A DNA stretch of 64,000 nt, from contig NZ_JARRQY010000004.1 of NCBI RefSeq assembly GCF_037381185.1, positions 1 through 64,000 on the forward strand, given 5' to 3'. Shown one piece after another: positions 45,284 through 54,364 of the stretch. The translations under genes were made by a program, and so were the position numbers. This DNA comes from Acidihalobacter_A sp037381185 (GTDB lineage: Bacteria; Pseudomonadota; Gammaproteobacteria; DSM-5130; Acidihalobacteraceae). The number at the start of each line of letters is the position of its first letter. Position 1 is the first letter of the stretch. Under the pieces are notes generated by a model. That model saw only the letters and a program-made list of their open reading frames with translations. It ran no database searches and had not been told where the DNA came from.

Positions 45284-47737
45284 TCAATGATGCTGCAAAC
45301 CGTCTTTCTTGGAGTCTCGGCTCGCCTTCTTATGACCCGTCCCTACCGCTGGGAGTTTATCAGAAGATGCGGCCAATGGCTCAGGTTGACGCAGCAATGC
45401 GACCGCTAGAACCTCATCTATCCAGCGCACCGGACGGATATCGAGTTTCTGTTTGATGTTCTTCGGAATCTCGGCCAGATCCTTCTCGTTTTCTTGCGGG
45501 ATCAATACGGTGGTAATACCGCCGCGATGCGCAGCCAGCAGCTTCTCCTTCAAGCCACCGATGGGCAACACCTCGCCGCGCAGAGTGATCTCACCGGTCA
45601 TCGCGACCTCGGCCTTGACCGGTATGCCCGTGATGGACGACACCAGCGCCGTGCACATGGCGATACCGGCACTGGGACCGTCCTTGGGCGTTGCACCCTC
45701 CGGCACGTGGATATGAATGTCGTGCTTCTCGAAGTAATCGCTCTCTATGCCCAGCACATGCGCACGCGAGCGCACCACGGAACGCGCCGCCTCGATCGAC
45801 TCCTTCATCACGTCGCCGAGCTGTCCGGTGCGGATCACCGCCCCCTTGCCCGGGATCGTGGTCGTTTCGATCGTCAGCAGATCGCCACCGACCTCAGTCC
45901 AGGCCAAGCCGGTGACCTGTCCGATTTGATCCATCTCTTCTGCCCGGCCATAGCGGAATCGCTTTACGCCAAGGTACTTTTCCAGGTTACGCGGCGTCAC
46001 CGACACGCTGCGCTCACCTTCCTGATCCAGGCCATGTTGCATCACCACCTTGCGACAGATCTTGGAAATCTCGCGTTCGAGATTTCGCACACCCGCTTCG
46101 CGCGTGTAGTAACGCACGATGTCACGCATCCCGCCCTCGCTCAGCTTCAGCTCGTCCTTGCGCAAGCCGTTGTTCTTGAGCTGCTTGGGCAACAAATAAC
46201 GTTCGGCGATGCTGGTTTTTTCGTCCTCCGTATAGCCCGGCAGCCTAATCACCTCCATGCGATCCAGCAGAGGCCCCGGAATGTTCATGCTGTTCGCCGT
46301 GGCGACGAACAACACGTCGGACAGATCGCACTCGACCTCCAGATAGTGATCCGCGAACGTGCTGTTCTGCTCGGGATCCAGCACTTCCAGTAGTGCCGAC
46401 GCCGGATCACCACGGAAATCCATTGCCATTTTATCAATTTCATCCAATAAAAAGAGCGGATTACGCGTACCAACCCTCGACAGATTCTGCACGATCTTAC
46501 CCGGCAGGGAACCGATGTACGTACGGCGGTGCCCGCGGATTTCAGCCTCGTCACGTACGCCGCCCAGCGCCATGCGAGTGAACTTGCGGTTGGTGGCACG
46601 CGCGATCGACTGACCCAATGAGGTCTTGCCAACACCGGGAGGCCCCACAAGGCAAAGAATCGGCCCCTTGAGTTTCTTTACACGCTGCTGCACAGCCAAG
46701 TATTCGAGAATGCGCTCCTTGACCTTTTCCAACCCGAAGTGGTCTTCATCCAGTATGCGCTGAGCGGCAACCAGGTCGTGGCTGACGCGCGACCGCTTCT
46801 TCCACGGCACGTTGACCAGCCAGTCGATGTAATTGCGCACCACCGTGGCTTCCGCCGACATCGGCGACATCATCTTGAGTTTGTTGAGTTCCGCATCGGC
46901 CTTCTGGCGCGCCTCCTTGGGCATGCCGGCCTTTTCGATGCGCTTGGCCAGTTCCTCAACCTCGTTCGGCGCATCCTCGAGTTCCCCGAGTTCCTTCTGA
47001 ATGGCCTTCATCTGCTCATTCAAATAATACTCGCGCTGACTCTTTTCCATCTGCTGCTTAACGCGTCCGCGTATGCGCTTCTCGATCTGCAAAAGATCGA
47101 TCTCGGCCTCGATCAGCCCCATAATGTGCTCGAGCCGGGCATGCATATCCTGTATTTCCAGCACGCGCTGCTTTTCCTCGAGCTTGAGCGCCATATGCGC
47201 GGCCACAGTATCGGCGAGTCGCGCCGCATCATCGATACCGGCCAGCGAGGTCAGAATTTCAGGCGGAATCTTCTTGTTGAGCTTGACGTACTGATCGAAC
47301 AGGTTGAGCACCGTCCGGCTCAGCACCTCGATCTCGCGTTCCTCGCTCGCCACCTCGGGCTCAAGCACACGGATCTGCGCGGAAAAAGTCCCGTCCGTCT
47401 CATGGAAACCGACCACCTGCGCACGGTCCGTACCCTCCACCAGCACCTTGATGGTACCGTCGGGAAGTTTCAGCAGCTGCAGAATCGACGACAGCGTACC
47501 GATCCGATGAATATCGTCCGGTCCAGGTTCATCCACCTCTGCGCTGCGCTGCGCAACCAGCAGAATCTTCTTGTTGTCCGCCATCGCCAGATCAAGCGCC
47601 TTGATCGACTTGTCACGACCGACGAAAAGGGGGATGACCATGTGCGGGTAGACCACCACGTCTCGCAGGGGTAACACAGGAACTATCACGGTCTGTTCGT
47701 CTGCGGTCTGCACAGGCATGTTCGAATCGTTTTCCAT
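45284..47737 (-). CDS. lon: ATP-dependent protease Lon
   Basis: Soluble AAA+ serine protease for damaged and regulatory proteins; 817 residues. An N-terminal substrate-recognition domain (VPVLPLRDVVVYPHMVIPLFVGR) and coiled-coil region are followed by Walker A LVGPPGVGKTSLGQSIA, Walker B FLLDEIDKM, and the protease domain with catalytic Ser in ATPKDGPSAGIAMCTALVS and Lys in GGLKEKLLAAHRGG. The start ATG 47737 (MENDSNMPVQ) is preferred to an upstream TTG at 47755. The C-terminus is extended by a basic, Ser-rich tail. A sigma-32-like promoter precedes it. Confidence 0.97.
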   Translation of the reverse strand: MENDSNMPVQTADEQTVIVPVLPLRDVVVYPHMVIPLFVGRDKSIKALDLAMADNKKILLVAQRSAEVDEPGPDDIHRIGTLSSILQLLKLPDGTIKVLVEGTDRAQVVGFHETDGTFSAQIRVLEPEVASEEREIEVLSRTVLNLFDQYVKLNKKIPPEILTSLAGIDDAARLADTVAAHMALKLEEKQRVLEIQDMHARLEHIMGLIEAEIDLLQIEKRIRGRVKQQMEKSQREYYLNEQMKAIQKELGELEDAPNEVEELAKRIEKAGMPKEARQKADAELNKLKMMSPMSAEATVVRNYIDWLVNVPWKKRSRVSHDLVAAQRILDEDHFGLEKVKERILEYLAVQQRVKKLKGPILCLVGPPGVGKTSLGQSIARATNRKFTRMALGGVRDEAEIRGHRRTYIGSLPGKIVQNLSRVGTRNPLFLLDEIDKMAMDFRGDPASALLEVLDPEQNSTFADHYLEVECDLSDVLFVATANSMNIPGPLLDRMEVIRLPGYTEDEKTSIAERYLLPKQLKNNGLRKDELKLSEGGMRDIVRYYTREAGVRNLEREISKICRKVVMQHGLDQEGERSVSVTPRNLEKYLGVKRFRYGRAEEMDQIGQVTGLAWTEVGGDLLTIETTTIPGKGAVIRTGQLGDVMKESIEAARSVVRSRAHVLGIESDYFEKHDIHIHVPEGATPKDGPSAGIAMCTALVSSITGIPVKAEVAMTGEITLRGEVLPIGGLKEKLLAAHRGGITTVLIPQENEKDLAEIPKNIKQKLDIRPVRWIDEVLAVALLRQPEPLAASSDKLPAVGTGHKKASRDSKKDGLQHH

Positions 47738-47899
47738 TGAGTCCTCGCGAATCAACGCTGGGGCATGGACATACGACGTTCCCTACCCTCTCGCCATTAG
47801 CGCCAAGCGGAACATCGAGCGTCGTTGGTACAGTACAGTGGATCGGCATCGCCGACGCTGGCGCGCTATACGCGCCAGCGGGATCTGCCATGAGATATG

Positions 47900-47927
47900 A
47901 ATGAGGGCGCCCGCCCACCATTTCAAG
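47900..47927 (-). promoter_or_regulatory. Candidate sigma-32 promoter of lon, inside a hairpin
   Basis: Minus strand: -35 CTTGAAA (47927-47921), 13-base spacer, -10 CCCTCATT (47907-47900), close to the heat-shock consensus. The -35 lies in the loop of an inverted repeat (GCCCGCC near 47930-47937 with GGCGGGC near 47909-47916) that follows the clpX stop and could also act as its terminator. The lon ATG is about 165 bases downstream. Confidence 0.55.
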
Positions 47928-47949
47928 GCGGGCGGGCAGGTGCCGCGGC

Positions 47950-49224
47950 TCAGTCGGCGGCGGCGCGCTGATACTCCCCACCCTCATAGATGAGGTAGGG
48001 CTTAGCCTCGCCGCGGATGACGGCATCGTCGACGACCGCTTTGGTGACGTTTTCCAGGGAAGGCAGATCGTACATCGTATCCAGCAAGACCTGTTCGATG
48101 ATGGTGCGCAGCCCTCGCGCACCCGTCTTGCGCTCCATCGCCTTGCGCGCCACCGCACCCAGGGCATCCTCACGAAACTCAAGTTCGACGCCCTCCATCT
48201 CGAACAGCTTGCAATACTGCTTGACCAGCGAGTTGCGGGGCTCGACCAGAATCGTGACCAACGCCTCCTCGTCGAGTTCCTCCAACGTCGCAACCACAGG
48301 CAGACGTCCGACGAACTCTGGAATCAGGCCAAAACGAATCAGGTCCTCCGGCTCGACCTCGAACAGCAGTTCACCGGTCGGTCGGGTGACTTCCTTGCTC
48401 TGCACCTCGGCCGAGAAACCGATGCCCGTCTTGGCCGAACGATTCTGGATGATCTTTTCCAGACCCGCGAATGCGCCACCGACGATAAACAGGATATTAC
48501 GGGTATCGACCTGCAGGAACTCCTGCTGCGGATGCTTGCGTCCACCTTGCGGAGGCACCGATGCGACGGTGCCCTCGATCAGTTTGAGCAGCGCCTGCTG
48601 CACGCCTTCACCGGAAACGTCACGGGTGATGGACGGATTGTCGGACTTGCGCGAAATCTTGTCGATCTCATCGATGTAGACAATACCCGTCTGCGCCTTC
48701 TCGACATCGTAATCGCACTTCTGCAACAGCTTCTGGATGATGTTCTCGACATCTTCGCCGACATAGCCGGCTTCGGTCAGGGTCGTCGCATCGGCGATGG
48801 TGAACGGCACGTTGAGCAGGCGCGCAAGCGTCTCCGCCAACAACGTCTTACCGGACCCCGTCGGTCCGATCAGCAGAATGTTGCTTTTGGACAGCTCAAC
48901 GGCATCCTTATGGGTACGCACGTTCAGGCGCTTGTAGTGGTTGTAAACCGCCACCGACAATACCTTCTTGGCACGGTCCTGCCCCACCACATATTCGTCG
49001 AGTATCTGCTTGATTTCCTGCGGCTTGGGCAGCTCACCCCCACCCAGCGGACTCTGCTCGCCCATCTCCTCGCGGATGATGTCGTTACACAGTTCAACGC
49101 ATTCGTCACAGATAAAAACCGACGGACCGGCGATGAGCTTGCGAACTTCGTTCTGGCTCTTGCCGCAGAACGAGCAGTAAAGCAGCTTGCCGCTATCGGA
49201 GGTGAGGTGTTTGTCGTCGCTCAT
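47950..49224 (-). CDS. clpX: ATP-dependent Clp protease ATP-binding subunit ClpX
   Basis: Unfoldase partner of ClpP; 424 residues. The N-terminal C4 zinc domain shows LYCSFCGKSQ and FICDECVELC. Walker A is LLIGPTGSGKTLLAETLA, Walker B IVYIDEIDK, and the ClpP-docking IGF loop is in TGIGFSAEV. Start ATG 49224 (MSDDKHLTSD) with GAGAGG upstream; a GTG two codons earlier is less likely. It follows clpP after a 137-base interval with two small hairpins. Confidence 0.97.
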   Translation of the reverse strand: MSDDKHLTSDSGKLLYCSFCGKSQNEVRKLIAGPSVFICDECVELCNDIIREEMGEQSPLGGGELPKPQEIKQILDEYVVGQDRAKKVLSVAVYNHYKRLNVRTHKDAVELSKSNILLIGPTGSGKTLLAETLARLLNVPFTIADATTLTEAGYVGEDVENIIQKLLQKCDYDVEKAQTGIVYIDEIDKISRKSDNPSITRDVSGEGVQQALLKLIEGTVASVPPQGGRKHPQQEFLQVDTRNILFIVGGAFAGLEKIIQNRSAKTGIGFSAEVQSKEVTRPTGELLFEVEPEDLIRFGLIPEFVGRLPVVATLEELDEEALVTILVEPRNSLVKQYCKLFEMEGVELEFREDALGAVARKAMERKTGARGLRTIIEQVLLDTMYDLPSLENVTKAVVDDAVIRGEAKPYLIYEGGEYQRAAAD

Positions 49225-49361
49225 CGGCACCTCTCAGAGGGGTTCTTTCAAACACACATTGCCCGGTTTGCACGGAAGATGCAAGCCGGAAGATTACAGG
49301 GATATTACCCCGGAACGATCACGACCGGGGCAAAACAAGAGGCCTATCCCGGATGGTTTAC

Positions 49362-49997
49362 TCAGTTCGAACGCGCGTTCATCATTTTGTCGACCAAACC
49401 ATATTCGACTGCCTCATCGGGGCCGAGAAACCGATCACGCTCGGTATCCTCGCGAATACGTTCAACGCTCTGCCCGGTGTGCTGAGCCAGGATCTCGTTG
49501 AGCTGTTCGCGGATCTTGAGAATCTCGCGGGCGTGAATATCGATATCGGTCGCCTGCCCCTGAAAACCACCAAGCGGCTGGTGGATCATGACCCGGGAAT
49601 GCGGCAGACAGTAACGCTTACCTTCCGCACCGCCGGCCAGCAACACCGCCCCCATACTGGCGGCCTGTCCGATGCACAACGTACTGACCTGCGGCTTGAT
49701 GAACTGCATGGTATCGTAGATCGCCATGCCTGCGGTCACGGCGCCGCCGGGCGAGTTGATATAGAGGCTGATGTCCTTGTCGGGATTCTCGGACTCGAGA
49801 AACAGCAACTGGGCGACGATCACGTTCGCCATGTAGTCCTCGACCGGCCCCACAGCGAACACCACACGTTCCTTGAGCAGGCGCGAATAGATGTCGTAGG
49901 CACGCTCGCCGCGGGCCGTCTGCTCGACGACCATCGGAACCAGATTCAGCGCCTGCGCGTCCAGTGCACCACCTTTGCCGTCATCGATCACGCTCAT
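49362..49997 (-). CDS. clpP: ATP-dependent Clp protease proteolytic subunit ClpP
   Basis: Serine protease barrel; 211 residues. Catalytic residues are visible: Ser in IGQAASMGAVLLAGG, His in SRVMIHQPLGGFQGQ and Asp in REDTERDRF. The N-terminal LVPMVVEQTARGERAYDIYSRLL is typical. ATG 49997 lies 4 bases after the tig stop, so tig and clpP are in one operon. Confidence 0.97.
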   Translation of the reverse strand: MSVIDDGKGGALDAQALNLVPMVVEQTARGERAYDIYSRLLKERVVFAVGPVEDYMANVIVAQLLFLESENPDKDISLYINSPGGAVTAGMAIYDTMQFIKPQVSTLCIGQAASMGAVLLAGGAEGKRYCLPHSRVMIHQPLGGFQGQATDIDIHAREILKIREQLNEILAQHTGQSVERIREDTERDRFLGPDEAVEYGLVDKMMNARSN

Positions 49998-50001
49998 ATC
50001 G

Positions 50002-51300
50002 TCACTCTCCCTTGCCGGGGTTCATAACCTGGTCGAAGCTCCGCTGCTCCTCGGCCACCTGCGCCTGCGCCGCCACATGGTCCATGACCTGATCCTCGAG
50101 CACCAGCGCTTCGACGCTGGCCATCGCCTCACGATTGCCGCGGTAGTAGCGCACCACCTGTTCGGGCTCTTCGTAGCCTGCGGCCAGGCCCTGCAGCGTC
50201 TCGTCGACACGCACCGAATCCAGTTCCACCTTCTCCGCACGCACCAGCTCACCGATGATCAGGCCCAGGCTGACGCGACGGCGCGCCTGCTCCTCAAAAA
50301 GGTTGTCGGGCAAATTGGCCCGCGCTTCCTCGCTCATCGCCTCGCCGACCTGGGCACGCATCCGGCCGATCTCGTCCTTCACCAGCGCGGCAGGCAACTC
50401 GACCTCGTTGGCCGCGTACAACGCATCCATGACCTGCGTCTTAAGGCGTTCTTTGAGCGCCTGCTTGAGTTCACGTTCCATGTTGCCACGCACTTCGACA
50501 CGCAACCCCTCGACGCCACCCTCGCTCACGCCGAAGGCCTTGGCGAACTCATCATCCACCTCCGGGAGGTTCGGGGCATCGACCTGCTTGACCTTGATCT
50601 CGAACTGTACCGTCTGACCTGCCAGGTCCTTGGCGTGATAACTCTCGGGGAAAGTCACGTCCAACGTCTTTTCATCGCCGACCGAAAGCCCCCTGAGCTG
50701 CGACTCGAAACTCTCGATGAGTCGCCCCTCGCCGAGCACCAAACTGTGGTTTTCCGCACTGCCGCCCTCAAAAGGTTCGCCGTCGAGCATCCCCTTGAAG
50801 TCCATCACCACTTGGTCGCCGTCCTGCGCCGCGCGACCGGCCGCCTCCCAAGTCCGACGTTGCTTGCGCAGCGTTTCGAACATCTTGTCCACGTCGGCAT
50901 CGGTCACTTCCGCGACCGGACGCGTCACGCTCAGTTCGGCCAACGACTTGAGTTCGATCTGCGGATAGACCTCGAAGGTGGCCACATACTCAAGCTCGCC
51001 GTCTTGCTGGGGCGAATTCAGTTCGATCTGAGGACTACCCGCCAGCGCCAGCTCTTCCTGCAGCACGGCCTCGCGGAAGCTCGACTGCATCACCTCGCCG
51101 ACGACATCCTGATAGACCTCACTGCCATAGCGCTGCTGCACCAGCTTGAGCGGCACCTTGCCGGGTCGGAACCCATCCACCTTGATGCGCTTGCTCATCG
51201 TACGCAGACGCTTCTGCACCTCCGTGTCGATGCGCTCCACCGGCACCCGCACAATCATCTTGCGCTCAAGACTACCGGTCGACTCAATCGAAACCTGCAT
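50002..51300 (-). CDS. tig: Trigger factor
   Basis: Ribosome-associated chaperone and peptidyl-prolyl isomerase; 432 residues. The N-terminal ribosome-binding domain shows VDGFRPGKVPLKLVQQRYG, a form of the GFRxGKxP signature. The FKBP domain (about 155-240) contains QDGDQVVMDFKGMLDGEPFEGG, followed by the helical C-domain. ATG 51300 (MQVSIESTGSLERKM) is chosen as the family start. It is upstream of clpP and downstream of tRNA-Leu(TAG). Confidence 0.96.
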   Translation of the reverse strand: MQVSIESTGSLERKMIVRVPVERIDTEVQKRLRTMSKRIKVDGFRPGKVPLKLVQQRYGSEVYQDVVGEVMQSSFREAVLQEELALAGSPQIELNSPQQDGELEYVATFEVYPQIELKSLAELSVTRPVAEVTDADVDKMFETLRKQRRTWEAAGRAAQDGDQVVMDFKGMLDGEPFEGGSAENHSLVLGEGRLIESFESQLRGLSVGDEKTLDVTFPESYHAKDLAGQTVQFEIKVKQVDAPNLPEVDDEFAKAFGVSEGGVEGLRVEVRGNMERELKQALKERLKTQVMDALYAANEVELPAALVKDEIGRMRAQVGEAMSEEARANLPDNLFEEQARRRVSLGLIIGELVRAEKVELDSVRVDETLQGLAAGYEEPEQVVRYYRGNREAMASVEALVLEDQVMDHVAAQAQVAEEQRSFDQVMNPGKGE

Positions 51301-51349
51301 TCGAAACCACCTCTTGAATAACGTACCGCGCGCCATCGGGCGCGTATTG

Positions 51350-51434
<85 letters not shown>

Positions 51435-51490
51435 CGAAACCGTTAAACCGGAAATTCTAACATGAGGCAACAGCCACGACACGCACATAT

Positions 51491-51520
51491 GCAAAGGCCC
51501 GCTCGGTGGCGGGCCTTTGC
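51491..51520 (-). terminator. Hairpin terminator between tRNA-Lys and tRNA-Leu
   Basis: Arms GCAAAGGCCCGC (51491-51502) and GCGGGCCTTTGC (51509-51520) form a perfect 12-bp stem with a 6-base loop. On the minus strand the 3' arm contains the short T run. It would end the Pro-Arg-His-Lys transcript, or act as a processing site if transcription continues into tRNA-Leu and tig. Confidence 0.7.
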
Positions 51521-51534
51521 ATGACTTTCCGAAT

Positions 51535-51610
<76 letters not shown>

Positions 51611-51620
51611 AAAAACTAAT

Positions 51621-51697
51621 TGGGGTGGGCGATGGGACTCGAACCCACGACGACTGGAATCACAATCCAGGGCTCTACCAACTGAGCTACGCCCACC
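51621..51697 (-). tRNA. tRNA-His (anticodon GTG)
   Basis: A 77-base cloverleaf including the extra 5' G (position -1), which pairs with the discriminator C as in all bacterial tRNA-His. The acceptor is GTGGGCG, the anticodon loop TTGTGAT carries GTG, and CCA is encoded. Confidence 0.96.
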
Positions 51698-51732
51698 ATA
51701 AAAATCTTCAGTGCAACCCAGCCGGGCAATTA

Positions 51733-51809
51733 TGGCGCGCCCGGCAGGACTCGAACCTGCGACCGTTCGCTTAGAAGGCGAATGCTCTATCCAACTGAGC
51801 TACGGGCGC
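51733..51809 (-). tRNA. tRNA-Arg (anticodon TCT)
   Basis: A 77-base cloverleaf with encoded CCA. The acceptor is GCGCCCG, the anticodon loop CTTCTAA carries TCT, and the T-arm is GCAGGTTCGAGTCCTGC. Confidence 0.96.
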
Positions 51810-51835
51810 ATTCGTAACACCCTGCCAGGAGTGAA

Positions 51836-51912
51836 TGGTCGGGGTAGAGGGATTCGAACCCCCGACATCCTGCTCCCAAAGCAGGCGCGCTACCAGACTG
51901 CGCTATACCCCG
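51836..51912 (-). tRNA. tRNA-Pro (anticodon TGG)
   Basis: A 77-base cloverleaf with encoded CCA. The acceptor is CGGGGTA, the anticodon loop TTTGGGA carries TGG, and the T-arm contains GGGTTCGAATCCC. It is the first gene of the cluster, closest to the promoter. Confidence 0.97.
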
Positions 51913-51965
51913 GATCACCTGCGTTGAGTGTCACTCAAACTCTGGCGGCGCTGCACAGGAGGCGC

Positions 51966-51994
51966 ATATTACCCAAGCCCCACCACCTCGTCAA
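51966..51994 (-). promoter_or_regulatory. Promoter of the tRNA Pro-Arg-His-Lys cluster
   Basis: Minus strand: -35 TTGACG (51994-51989), 17-base spacer, -10 TAATAT (51971-51966), followed by a GC-rich discriminator (GCGCC) typical of stable-RNA promoters under stringent control. tRNA-Pro begins 54 bases after the -10. Confidence 0.7.
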
Positions 51995-52015
51995 CGCCCG
52001 TCAAAATCCGTAACC

Positions 52016-52044
52016 TTGCCGGCATCAGGGGCTCATGCGAGAAT
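52016..52044 (+). promoter_or_regulatory. Candidate promoter of folD
   Basis: Plus strand: -35 TTGCCG (52016-52021), 17-base spacer, -10 GAGAAT (52039-52044), 43 bases before the folD start. It is divergent from the tRNA promoter. Confidence 0.45.
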
Positions 52045-52086
52045 CGCGGCCTCGCCGTCACCACCCCATAGGGAAGGACACCGCAC

Positions 52087-52941
52087 ATGACCGCCGAGTT
52101 CATCGACGGCAAAGCCGAGGCCGCACTGATCCTCGACGAAATATCGCAAGAGGTCGAGCGCCTGCGCGGCAGCGGCGCACGCCTGCCCGGCCTAGCAGTC
52201 GTGCTGGTCGGGGACGATCCGGCCTCACAGATCTACGTACGCAAGAAACGTGAAGACTGCGTGCAAGTCGGTTTCAGCTCTCAGGCTCACCTACTGCCCG
52301 AAAACACCACTCAGAAGGAACTGCTCGGACTCATAGACCGGCTCAACACCGACGATACGGTCGACGGCATCCTGGTACAGCTGCCACTGCCGAGCCATAT
52401 CGACACCGAAACGGTCATCGAGCGGATCGCCCCCGGCAAGGACGTCGACGGCTTCCATCCCTACAACGTCGGACGCCTCACCCTGCGTCTGCCGGCACTG
52501 CGTCCCTGCACGCCCTTCGGCATCATTCGCCTGCTCGATCGCATCGGCGAAACCTACAAGGGGCGACACGCCACCGTGGTCGGCGCATCCAATATCGTTG
52601 GACGGCCGATGGCCTTGGAACTGCTGCTGGCCGGAGCCACCGTAACCATCTGCCATCGGTTCACCGCCGACCTCGAGCGCTATGTGGCCGCGGCTGACAT
52701 TCTCGTGGTGGCGGTCGGCAAGCGCGGCGTCGTCAACAGCGACTGGATCAAGCCTGGCGCCACCGTCATAGACGTAGGTATGAACCGCGACGAGGCCGGG
52801 CACCTGACCGGTGACCTGGATTACGACACCGCGCGTGAACGCGCCGGTCACATCACGCCGGTACCCGGCGGGGTCGGACCGATGACGCGCGCCATGCTGT
52901 TGCACAACACGCTGAGCGCCTACCGCCAACGCGAAGGCTGA
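52087..52941 (+). CDS. folD: Bifunctional methylenetetrahydrofolate dehydrogenase/cyclohydrolase
   Basis: Interconverts 5,10-methylene-, methenyl- and 10-formyl-tetrahydrofolate; 284 residues. Motifs are YVRKKREDCVQVG (catalytic Lys), QLPLPSHID, KDVDGFHPYNVGRL, CTPFGIIRLL, the NADP-binding VVGASNIVGRPMA and the C-terminal PVPGGVGPMTRAML. AAGGA precedes ATG 52087. It is convergent with cysS, with 3 bases between stops. Confidence 0.97.
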   Translation: MTAEFIDGKAEAALILDEISQEVERLRGSGARLPGLAVVLVGDDPASQIYVRKKREDCVQVGFSSQAHLLPENTTQKELLGLIDRLNTDDTVDGILVQLPLPSHIDTETVIERIAPGKDVDGFHPYNVGRLTLRLPALRPCTPFGIIRLLDRIGETYKGRHATVVGASNIVGRPMALELLLAGATVTICHRFTADLERYVAAADILVVAVGKRGVVNSDWIKPGATVIDVGMNRDEAGHLTGDLDYDTARERAGHITPVPGGVGPMTRAMLLHNTLSAYRQREG

Positions 52942-52944
52942 GGC

Positions 52945-54327
52945 TTATTGCCGGCGCCAGATCGTTCCCTGCGCGCCGTCCTCCAGCGCCACGCCGGCCT
53001 CCTGCAACTCGTCGCGAATACGATCGGCCTCAGCGAAATCACGCTGCTGACGCGCCTGGGTGCGCAACTCGATCAGCCCCTCTATCTCAGCGTCGGACAG
53101 ACCACCGGCCTGCGCCGTGCCGCGCAACCACTCCTCGGAGTCGGCTTGCAGCAGGCCGAGCACACCTCCCAAGCGGCGAAGCTGCACGGCCAGCGCGGCC
53201 GCCTCCGCCGGCGAAGTATCACGCGCCCGGTTCACCTCCCGCGCCAACTCGAACAACACGGCAATGGCTTCGGATGTATTGAAGTCATCGTCCATCGCGG
53301 CACGGAAACGCTCCTCCCACTCGCCACCGGCCGACGCTTCCGCACCGGACAGACCGCGCAGGGCGGTATACAGGCGGTCCAGCGCCTGCTGCGCGGCGTC
53401 GAGCTGGTCGTCCGCGTAGTTCAGCGGACTGCGGTAGTGGCTGGTGAGGATGAAATAACGAACCACCTCAGGACGATAACGCGCAAACACATCGCGCAGC
53501 GTGAAGAAGTTGCCCAGCGACTTGGACATTTTCTCCTCGTTCACACGCACGAAACCGTTGTGCATCCAGTAATTGACGAAATGCCTGCAGGTCGCCGCCT
53601 CACTCTGCGCGATTTCGTTTTCATGGTGTGGAAACTGTAGATCCAGGCCACCGCCGTGGATATCGAACTGCGGCCCCAGCGCCTTGATCGACATTGCCGA
53701 ACACTCGATGTGCCAACCCGGCCGGCCGCCTCCCCAGGGAGATTCCCAGGCCGGCTCGTCAGGCTTGGCGGCCTTCCACAGCACGAAATCCAGCGGATCA
53801 TCCTTGGCCTCGATCACATCGACGCGCGCGCCGGCGCGAAGGTCCTTTGGATCCTTGCCCGACAGGCGGCCGTAGTGTTCGAAGCGCGACACGTCGTAGT
53901 ACACATCGCCGTTGTCAGCGCGGTAGGCGTACTTCTTCTCAATCAACGTGCCGATCAGGCTCACGATCTCATCGATCGACTGCGTGGCGCGCGGCTCGAG
54001 ATCCGGCGGTTGCACGCCCAGCGCCTCCAGATCCTCGTGCATCGCGCGAATGAAGCGCTCGGTCAGGGCATCGATGCTCTCGCCGTTCTCGTGCGCGCGG
54101 CGGATGATCTTGTCGTCGATATCCGTGATGTTGCGCACGTAGGTAACGTCATAGCCCAACCAGCGCAGATAGCGCACCACCATGTCGAACACCACCAGCA
54201 TGCGCCCGTGGCCGACATGGCAGTAGTCGTACACCGTCATACCGCAGACATACATGCGCACGCGACCGGCCTCGATGGGCTCGAAGACTTCCTTGTCGCG
54301 ACTCAGGGTGTTGTAGATCTTCAGCAT
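52945..54327 (-). CDS. cysS: Cysteine--tRNA ligase
   Basis: Class I aminoacyl-tRNA synthetase; 460 residues. The HIGH-type motif and zinc Cys are in RMYVCGMTVYDYCHVGHGRM, the second zinc region in WHIECSAMS with GGGLDLQFPHHENEIAQSEA, and the KMSKS motif in EEKMSKSLGNFFTLRDV. ATG 54327 (MLKIYNTLSRDKEVF). It is downstream of gltX by 37 bases and convergent with folD. Confidence 0.97.
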   Translation of the reverse strand: MLKIYNTLSRDKEVFEPIEAGRVRMYVCGMTVYDYCHVGHGRMLVVFDMVVRYLRWLGYDVTYVRNITDIDDKIIRRAHENGESIDALTERFIRAMHEDLEALGVQPPDLEPRATQSIDEIVSLIGTLIEKKYAYRADNGDVYYDVSRFEHYGRLSGKDPKDLRAGARVDVIEAKDDPLDFVLWKAAKPDEPAWESPWGGGRPGWHIECSAMSIKALGPQFDIHGGGLDLQFPHHENEIAQSEAATCRHFVNYWMHNGFVRVNEEKMSKSLGNFFTLRDVFARYRPEVVRYFILTSHYRSPLNYADDQLDAAQQALDRLYTALRGLSGAEASAGGEWEERFRAAMDDDFNTSEAIAVLFELAREVNRARDTSPAEAAALAVQLRRLGGVLGLLQADSEEWLRGTAQAGGLSDAEIEGLIELRTQARQQRDFAEADRIRDELQEAGVALEDGAQGTIWRRQ

Positions 54328-54364
54328 CGTTTCTTCCTTAGGCCCTGCTCACACGACCCGGTTC

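Noticed and set aside
49975..51321. A 448-codon plus-strand frame
   Set aside because: It is antisense to tig, which has the trigger factor domains and the conserved tig-clpP-clpX context.
51711..52013. Plus-strand open frame across the tRNA cluster
   Set aside because: It is a by-product of the antisense strand of tRNA-Arg and tRNA-Pro, a common false protein prediction at tRNA genes.
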